Assembly (NCBI GenBank): GCA_021234155.1
Contig: JAJEKV010000033.1
Location: forward strand, 4,193,454-4,257,453
Source of the DNA: Isoetes taiwanensis
Lineage: Eukaryota > Streptophyta > Lycopodiopsida > Isoetales > Isoetaceae
Length of the DNA: 64,000 nucleotides
Direction of reading: 5' to 3'
Below are positions 57,530 to 64,000 of the stretch, one piece after another. The position numbers and the translations under genes were made by a program. Below the pieces are notes generated by a model. The model saw only the letters and a list, made by a program, of their open reading frames with translations, was not told the origin of the DNA and searched no databases. Position 1 is the first letter of the stretch, and every line of letters begins with the position of its first letter.

Positions 57530-59320
57530 GTAGATTTTCGTATGGAATGATCGTCTTGAGTATTCATTATACTTTCGTGAGCGACCTTTGCGACTGATTA
57601 TCTTCAATGAGAAATTCCATGTATGTTTTTATTGTTTAGGTTTAATATCTAGTATTCTTTTATAATTTCTTGAATCTTTCTTAATCAAGGATAAATCTTT
57701 CAGCATTCTTTCATAAATTCTTAAATCTTTCTTAATCAGAGACAACTTTTTTGTTTTCTTTTAAAAGTTCGCATATGCTAAAGATTACTCTGCAACATCG
57801 TTTAAAATATTGTTTGAAAGCTCGTCAATTTTAGGTATGCATAGCAAAATATTTTCTCGCTTATGTTAAAGTCTAACAATTATTCCAGTTTTTATTCTCC
57901 TCTGCCTTCTTTCCCCCTCCCTTTTTGATTGGAAGTTAATAAGTAAGAGCAATCTCTTGGCCTTTTCTTGAATCTTTCTTAATTTTCGTATTTTAATTTT
58001 TTTTGTTCTTTTATAAAAAAAAATGAAAACTAGCAGTAGAGTAGGCTTGGGACAAAAGATAGGTTGAATGAGAAGAAAGAGGATGAAGAACATATGAAGG
58101 AAAATAAAAGGAAAAAATATAGACCGGAAGATAATGTGAAAAGCATGATGGAAAGGAGGAACTTAACAAGTATCTAACATGTGGATAGGCCTGAAATGTT
58201 AGAATTGCTTTAGACCACAAGTCTATGTAAATTTTTAAACAATATGTTAGACATGTACTCATTAGTCATAACTATATAAAATGTGTAGTTACAACATCGA
58301 AAGTTCTATATATTGACCATAGCATCATAGTCTTTTATTTTCTGCCTTTTGGTATTGTAGGCTTCCTCTTGTATTTACTCTTCTCATAAAAAAATATGTA
58401 AAAGACGCCGATGGCAACCTACGGAGAAGAACTGAACGAGAGCGTATTGGTGTTTCCCTCCCTCACTCACTCCTCAATAAGGCGTGGGGCCTTTTATCCA
58501 CTAATATTTTCAGTACTCTGTGACGAGCCTGTCGAGTTGACCCTCCTGGCAACTCGAGATCTTGTCTAACTTAAGGCTAGATCTAAATGGGTCTTAAACT
58601 TGACACAAGTTACAGTATTGGTGAAGAATTTACTCTTCCACTTTGCCATTGGGAATGATCTATTCTTATTCATCAAGACAACAAAAATTTAAAAGATTTA
58701 ATATCCATAATATTCTCAGTATATACATCATAATCGGTCAAATCAAACAAGAGCTTCTAGCTCTGGAGCTCAAGCCCGATCCCTGGCTACATTGCTGCCA
58801 TCAACTGGGCCACTACCTTGCAGGTTAACTGCACATGCATTCAATGGGGTTAGTCCTCGTGACTAAGTGGGGATCCCTGGCATGAAAATACTCTAGAATC
58901 TTGGATACAAAGATATAAGCACAAGCAAAACAAAAGATTCCAATAAAATACCAAACATTAGCATCAAAAGCAGAGAACCATAGTCAAAGTACCCAAACAT
59001 CATAAAATAGCTCTGGGACAATGGGAAGCTCAGCCAACCTACATGCACACAAGAGTCGCTTGTAATTCACTTTCATCAATACTTTCAAGTCTTTGAAGAT
59101 ACTTGTCTGCTACTTTTGGTTGCAAATAACATATTTCTGAAATTTGGATACCTTTTAACCACTTGTATAAAGTCTTATTTTTCTTTTTCCCACCTCCAAG
59201 ACATGAAAACAACTAAAGCCTTGCTGCCCTGACACCATAGCATCCTCTTTGTTGATTTCTAATTGCGGGCTGCTCAAAGAAGGACTGCAAGGAAGGGTAC
59301 TATTTGTTGATTTCAGAGGA
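57530..59320. other. No gene recognised
   Basis: AT-rich sequence with short pyrimidine-rich stretches, and no recognised coding sequence or repeats longer than a few tens of bases. Confidence 0.45.
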
Positions 59321-59324
59321 TGAT

Positions 59325-60302
59325 CTATAGTAACCTTGTATTCCCCTTGATGTTCATCTCACGCTTCCTCCATGAAGTCTCAGCTTGTACGACATCTAAC
59401 CATGTACGGCTCAGCAACAAAGTATAAGTTTCAGCATGCACACTCTCTAGAAATTTCAAAACTATGAAATCCAAAATTGCTTCCACCTTATATACATTGT
59501 ACAAGACATTTCTTATAACTCCCATGGGCTGCACCTTCATTTGATTGAATGCTTTGCGCATCATAGTTGTCGGTTCCATCATTTTCAATCCAACTTGAAG
59601 CGTTATATGGTAAGGCATTACATTCACTCTGCTGCCCATATCTATGTTTGCTCCTTTGACTAAATGCTCGTTGATACTGGCATCACAAAGAAATGGTCCT
59701 GGATCCTTGGACTATCAGATGGGTGGCTCTTTATACTCTTGTTTCTATCATTTGATAGAATTTGTTCTGAAATTTCTGATTTTCTTCTCCTAACACTTGC
59801 AACAAATTAGGAGAATAATGCATCAATTGCTCAAGAGTAAGTGCGATTTTAGTAGCTAAAACTTGGCTGATCACATCATCTTCATTATGAATGTCTTCCT
59901 CCACCATATGAGGCATCAACATGGGCTGATTTTCTTTTATAGACTGAAATTGTTCTGTGGGCAACACATTGAATTGCACCTTCTTAGGTGCTGAAACCTT
60001 TAAGGCTGATCCCCTCAAAGCCTTGGCAAAGAGCTCTTAGTCTTCTCTACTGGTTCTTGACCCCCCTGTTTTGACCTTGTAAGGTCCGCATTTACTTCTC
60101 CAATCTCTTCTTCTTGCTGAATTGTGTCATCCTCCACCTCAACAAATCTACAATTCACTACTAGTTTTACCTTCTCTTGCTTCTTAAGTTCCTCAATGAA
60201 TATACTTTGCATCTTGAATATGTAGCATAATAACAGGGGGTTTTCTTTGTGTTTTTGTACGCTTTTCACTAAGGTTTTCCTATGATTTCGTGATGTATTC
60301 AA
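59325..60302 (-). pseudogene. Ty3-type retrotransposon gag-protease fragment
   Basis: Three minus-strand segments in changing frame form a decayed polyprotein. The first (60302-60015) is charged. The second (60018-59731) is Gln/Glu-rich. The third (about 59700-59325) matches the retropepsin-like region of plant Ty3 elements: IDMGSRVNVMPYHITLQVGL, PTTMMRKAFNQ, VQPMGVIRNVLYNV and YTLLLSRTWLDVVQAE. The active-site triad is DMG rather than DTG or DSG and the later GRPWL is SRTWL, so it is inactive. No reverse transcriptase or integrase follows. Flanking LTRs are not seen. Confidence 0.7.
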
Positions 60303-60358
60303 ATGGATGTACTAATGCGTACATCTAGAGTGCATCATTTCTGAGCCATTGATTTTAG
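60218..60358. repeat. Dispersed repeat shared with 38330-38460
   Basis: Same orientation as the copy in the outer element; starts GTAGCATAATAACAGGGGG. Confidence 0.7.
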
Positions 60359-60373
60359 CCTTTTTTTTTCCAA

Positions 60374-60546
60374 TGGTCAACAACCAATGGCTCACAACAA
60401 AAGCCCCTTTTTTTGTGCGTGTGGTGCATAATGGTCAACAACCAATGGCTCACAACAAAAGCTCTTTTTTTGTGTGTGTGGTGCATAATGGTCAACAACC
60501 AATGGCTCACAACAAAAGCCCTCTTTTTGTGTGTGTGGTGCATAAT
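60374..60546. repeat. Tandem repeat, three copies of about 58 bp
   Basis: ATGGTCAACAACCAATGGCT begins units near 60374, 60431 and 60488. Each unit ends in TGTGTGTGGTGCATA. Confidence 0.9.
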
Positions 60547-60609
60547 GGGCACATGAAGGGCGCATGTAGTGCAGTTTCCCCGCCGGCAACACATTTCTTA
60601 TCATAACTT

Positions 60610-61160
60610 TTGATCCAGAGCTCTGTTTGAGATGATTTTTATTGCGTTGGAAAGCTCTCTCCGAGATCTTTTTGATAGTGTATGATATGGATATGTTTGG
60701 TTAAGTTATCTATGCTAAAACAGCAATTTTCCGGCCGGGTTTGGTAGGCTTTTACATCCTACCAGCTGATTAATACAGGATTGCGCTATTGGATATTGTT
60801 TTATGGCTCATTCCGAATGAAGCCTACAAAAATTACCATGCATTTTTAGATTTTGAGGCTTCTAGATCCTTGTGCTAACAAGCAAAAAAGTTTCCCACTT
60901 TGGTTTCTCACCACAAGAATCCATGGAGGCCAAAGGTTGCTGTTAAATTCCAGTTGAAAAATGTTTGTGTATGGGTGTTGCAAACTTTATGAGTTTCAGA
61001 ATAATGGGATCAATCTGCTCTATCTTTATGGTAACTTTTACTTATGTTCTATTTGTTTTATTGTGATGAAATTCAAAAGTTACAAGTGATGAAAGCCTCA
61101 AATGAATTCTAGTTTTTTCGGTTTGAATTCTAAAATTTTTGTCTCACCTGGGGGGGGGGG
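60610..61160. other. No gene recognised
   Basis: AT-rich, with a short poly-G run (GGGGGGGGGG) near 61150. Confidence 0.45.
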
Positions 61161-61162
61161 GT

Positions 61163-61671
61163 GATGTCCTTAAGGCCCGAAGGGGCCAAAATTTTTTTTG
61201 CAACACAAACCATTAACATCCAACATATAAAAATTAAACCCCCAACACATAACAACCATTGACATTAACAACCAACACATAACTACCATTGACATTAATT
61301 AACACAACCATTGGGTCCAACACATTTAAATTAAAATCCCCTTAAACCCCTTTTGGTTTGGGTGCATATTCACACGGGGGTGACGTAGGGGCGGCGAGAG
61401 CCCTCATAATTGTATTTTGCACGTATGAAAATCAACACTATATAGTATTCTCGCTTTGAAATCTTATAGTATTTTTAAGAATCTTGTTATACAAGATATA
61501 GCAAATTTTGTACTTGCATACCCCACAAACGAGGAACTTTACGTGCACGGTGTAGATTAAGGAATAAGGGGTGAATATGCCTATCCAACAGCTCTGTTGC
61601 CCGAGTCACCCCCGTGTGAATATGCACCCAAACCAAAGGGGGTTTAAGGGGATTTTAATTTAAATGTGTTG
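61163..61671. mobile_element. MITE-like element, copy B, with long inverted repeats
   Basis: Inverted repeats 61318-61383 and 61606-61671 (about 66 bp) are nearly identical. They read from CAACACATTTAAATTAAAAT inward through TTTGGTTTGGGTGCATATTC. A leader with CCCGAAGGGGCC precedes. The interior is inverted relative to copies A and C. It abuts the first fucosyltransferase-like fragment directly. Confidence 0.8.
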
Positions 61672-62610
61672 CACGTGGCTTCGCATCCAGGATCCGGAGA
61701 CCCGACGTTTTTTCTTTCTCCCAAGATTGATGGTTTGCAAATTTCTCGTTGTTGAATTATGGTTAGGGCAAGGTCCGGGAAATCATTTGCTATGGCTAAT
61801 TTCGCATTCTTGTACGACTGATGACACAAAAGAACCGGCATAATTTAGATAGGATTTTATGTGAGCCCTTTGCCGGGATCTTCATGGAAATCGCTCCCCA
61901 TTGCTCGAGCAAAGATCCTGGAAAAACATTGCTGCGAGTCATTTGCGCCCAAATCCAAATTTATCAAATCTGTTGGAGAAGTATAGCGCTTTGCACAGGG
62001 CATGCATCCGCAGATCTGGAGACCTGATCAGGTTTTTTCTTTCTCAATCCAAGATTGACAGTTGCAAATTTCTCGTTGTTGAATTATGGTTAGGGCAAGG
62101 TCTGGGAAATCATTTGCTATGGCTAATTTCTGCATTCTTATACAGCCTGATGACACAAAGAGTTATTCTTATAGATACCAGGCATAATTTAGATAGGATT
62201 TTATGTGAGCCCTTTGCCGGATCTTCATGGAAACTGCTCCCATTGCTCAGAGCAAAGATCCCTGGAAAAACATTGCAGAGTCATTTGCGCCCAAATCCAA
62301 ATTTATCAAATCTGTTGGAGAAGTATAGCGCTTTTACACGGGGGCACGCATCCCGCAGATCCGGACCTGATCGTTTTTTTCTTTCTCAATACAAGAGTGA
62401 CGGTTGCAAATTTCTCATTGTTGAATTAGGGTTAGGGCAAGGTCCGGGAAATCATTTGCTATGGCTAATTTCGCATTCTTATACAAACTGATGACACAAA
62501 GAGTTAATTCTTATAGATACCGTGCATAATTTAGATAGGATTTTATGTGAGCCCTTTCTTTGGATCTTCATGGAAACCGCACGAAGATTTTCCATATGTT
62601 TCTTTGCACC
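61672..62610 (+). pseudogene. Tandem triplicated GT37 fucosyltransferase-like fragment
   Basis: A unit of about 343 bp is repeated nearly three times; the marker TAATTTAGATAGGATTTTAT starts at 61841, 62185 and 62527. The second copy reads CKFLVVELWLGQGLGNHLLW, then LISAFLYSLMTQRVILIDTR and LDRILCEPFAGSSWKLLP. This is the pattern of plant xyloglucan fucosyltransferases (GLGNR-type motif, then SAFLYALLT-x-RVLL, then CEPF-x-G-x-SW). Those are Golgi enzymes adding fucose to xyloglucan. Each unit covers only this N-terminal segment, the frame varies between units, and no catalytic C-terminal motifs follow. Confidence 0.7.
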
Positions 62611-62892
62611 ATTCCAAATGGTCCAAAGCGGGGAATTCTTTCATTCATGGGATGAGGCTATAGAAAGAAATTTGGTTACATCCGTTAATCTAGATTTCCA
62701 TCGGTGTTTCTAGGTTTCGAGGGTAAAAACAATCGCTTTGGGCGAAATTTCTTTAGCGCTTGCGAGCGACTTCTCTTGATAAGACTATCACATTTCAAGC
62801 TTTTGATTCAGGGGAAAACACGCCTCTATAGATTGCATTGCATGGATTTTGCTTCTATCATTCTAAGATTGTGGTAACACTAAGGATTTGGA

Positions 62893-63160
62893 AGGAGGCT
62901 CAGGCAGTATTTGAGTCTATTCAAGAACCCAATGTATTCTCCTTGGAACCTTTTGCTTGGGATCTATGTAAGACTTGGAAGCCTAGATGGTGCTAAAATG
63001 GTATTTGAAAAGATGCCTCGTCATGATGTGTTAGCAAAGATTTGCCCAAAGAAGGGAGCATCCAAGAGGCCCGAAATATTTTTCATAAAATGCCTCTCAG
63101 ATGATCTCTGCATTTTTTTAAATGTGTTACCATTTGTCTATTATCTATTATGGTATTATG
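62893..63160 (+). pseudogene. PPR gene fragment
   Basis: The frames read EAQAVFESIQEPNVFSWNLL, then GIYVRLGSLDGAKMVFEKMP with a frame change near 62930, about one and a half PLS repeats. After RHDVLA the text degrades, with an apparent deletion. Confidence 0.55.
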
Positions 63161-63324
63161 TCACACTTAATATTAGGACTTCGAATGTAATGGCTTGTTT
63201 TTAGCTCTACTACCATTTTCTTTTATGATTCATATGCACTAAGGAATCTCCATGCACAGATATTATATGCACAATATTACATGCACTAAGGAAACTCCAT
63301 GCACAATATTACATGCACCCCTAC

Positions 63325-63757
63325 ACCATCCTTAAGGTCCCGAAGGGGCCAAAAAATTTTTTAGTTAATACAAACCATTAACACACAACTACCATTAACA
63401 TTATTAACATAAACCATTGCATTTGACACATTTAAATTAAAATCCCCCTTAAACCCCCTTTGGTTTGGGTGCATATTCACACGGGGTTACTCCCGCAACG
63501 AGAGTCTGTCCGATGGGCATATTTGCCCTTTATTCCAAGATCTGGACCGTACATAGCGATCCTCGTTTGTGGGGTATGCATGTACAAGTTTTTGTATACT
63601 GTATATTAAAGTTTGCAAAATACTATAAGGTTTGAGAGAATATACTTAATGGTATTAATTTTGTACATGTATTGTAAATTTTTTGGGGCTCTCGCTGCCC
63701 TACGTAACCCCTCGTGTGAATATGCACCCAAACCAAAGGGGGTTTAAGGGGGGGTGA
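63325..63757 (+). mobile_element. MITE-like element, copy C
   Basis: Inverted repeats near 63443-63490 and 63708-63752 carry CCCCTTTGGTTTGGGTGCAT and its complement. The leader has CCCGAAGGGGCC. The interior matches copy A (TGTGGGGTATGCATGTACAA). Confidence 0.8.
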
Positions 63758-64000
63758 ATGCGAGCACCAATATTAAGAAGAGGTACTGACTCAAATACTT
63801 GCTACCTTGGTGGATACTTATTGGTTGTCCATTCTAGTTTCCCATGAATTTTCCAACAAGTACTCTCAATAACTAGGAATACAATAACATATAACGAGCC
63901 TTACTTGGATACCATCCCTGTTTTAGCTGCACCATTTGTGTGGAGGCCATTGGAGCGTGTTGGACCATTGGAGCTTGTGGCATCATTGGAACTTGTGGGA
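63758..64000. other. Short repeated units running off the window
   Basis: A unit CCATTGGAGCTTGTGG and variants is repeated at 63945-64000. On the minus strand this gives a Pro/Met/Gln-rich open frame, which may be the end of a coding sequence beyond the window. Confidence 0.25.

Overview
The window is nuclear DNA from a land plant. The evidence is AT-rich intergenic sequence, short GT-AG introns, a PLS-type pentatricopeptide (PPR) gene, a plant Bet1-like SNARE gene, an ABCC transporter remnant and plant xyloglucan-fucosyltransferase-like fragments. A repeat-dominated seed-free plant such as a fern is my best guess, but that is inference. Most of the 64 kb is mobile-element debris. Few genes look intact: the Bet1-like SNARE (8731-9549), the PPR gene (52316-53626, shortened at its C-terminus) and perhaps a small acidic serine-rich gene (36945-37494).

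Left part (1-18 kb). Positions 1-3470 are decayed minus-strand open sequence. Positions 4193-5300 hold a conserved 72-nt hairpin repeated at an exact 213-bp spacing. A possible minus-strand LTR with an initiator-tRNA-like primer-binding site follows, at about 5.5-7 kb. The SNARE gene and a headless F-box-type fragment come next, then about 8 kb of largely gene-free sequence.

Centre (18-43 kb). A second, dead copy of the SNARE gene (18151-43212) is split by one DNA-transposon-like insertion at 18373-42614. The intact copy serves as the empty-site reference: the insertion has 26-bp perfect terminal inverted repeats and a probable 4-bp AGTT duplication. It also has oppositely oriented subterminal arrays of TGTGGTGCC. 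This outer element carries an FCP1/NIF-like HAD phosphatase and a Ulp1-like cysteine protease. The last intron of the protease gene is occupied by a second element, 23339-35675, with 25-bp inverted repeats and a TCAT duplication. Removing that inner element restores a short intron and an in-frame final exon. The inner element carries, on the minus strand, a gene for a large protein of the DUF7869 type, which I suspect is the transposase. On the plus strand it carries a decayed multi-exon gene ending in another FCP1/NIF-like phosphatase. About 18 copies of a palindrome built on TCGACTCGCGAGTCGA are scattered through it.

Right part (43-64 kb). This holds a 171-bp (TC)n tract, another DUF7869 fragment, a segmental duplication, a possible secreted-protein fragment, an ABCC NBD1 pseudogene next to the PPR gene, and a foldback element interrupted by a truncated LINE. 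Further right are a Ty3-type gag-protease remnant, three members of a MITE family, a 343-bp tandem triplication of a GT37 fucosyltransferase-like fragment and a PPR fragment.

The most interesting system is the nested pair of large transposons. Both carry an FCP1-like phosphatase and a DUF7869-family candidate, and the outer one adds a Ulp1 protease. All family names come from reading the sequence; no database search was run.
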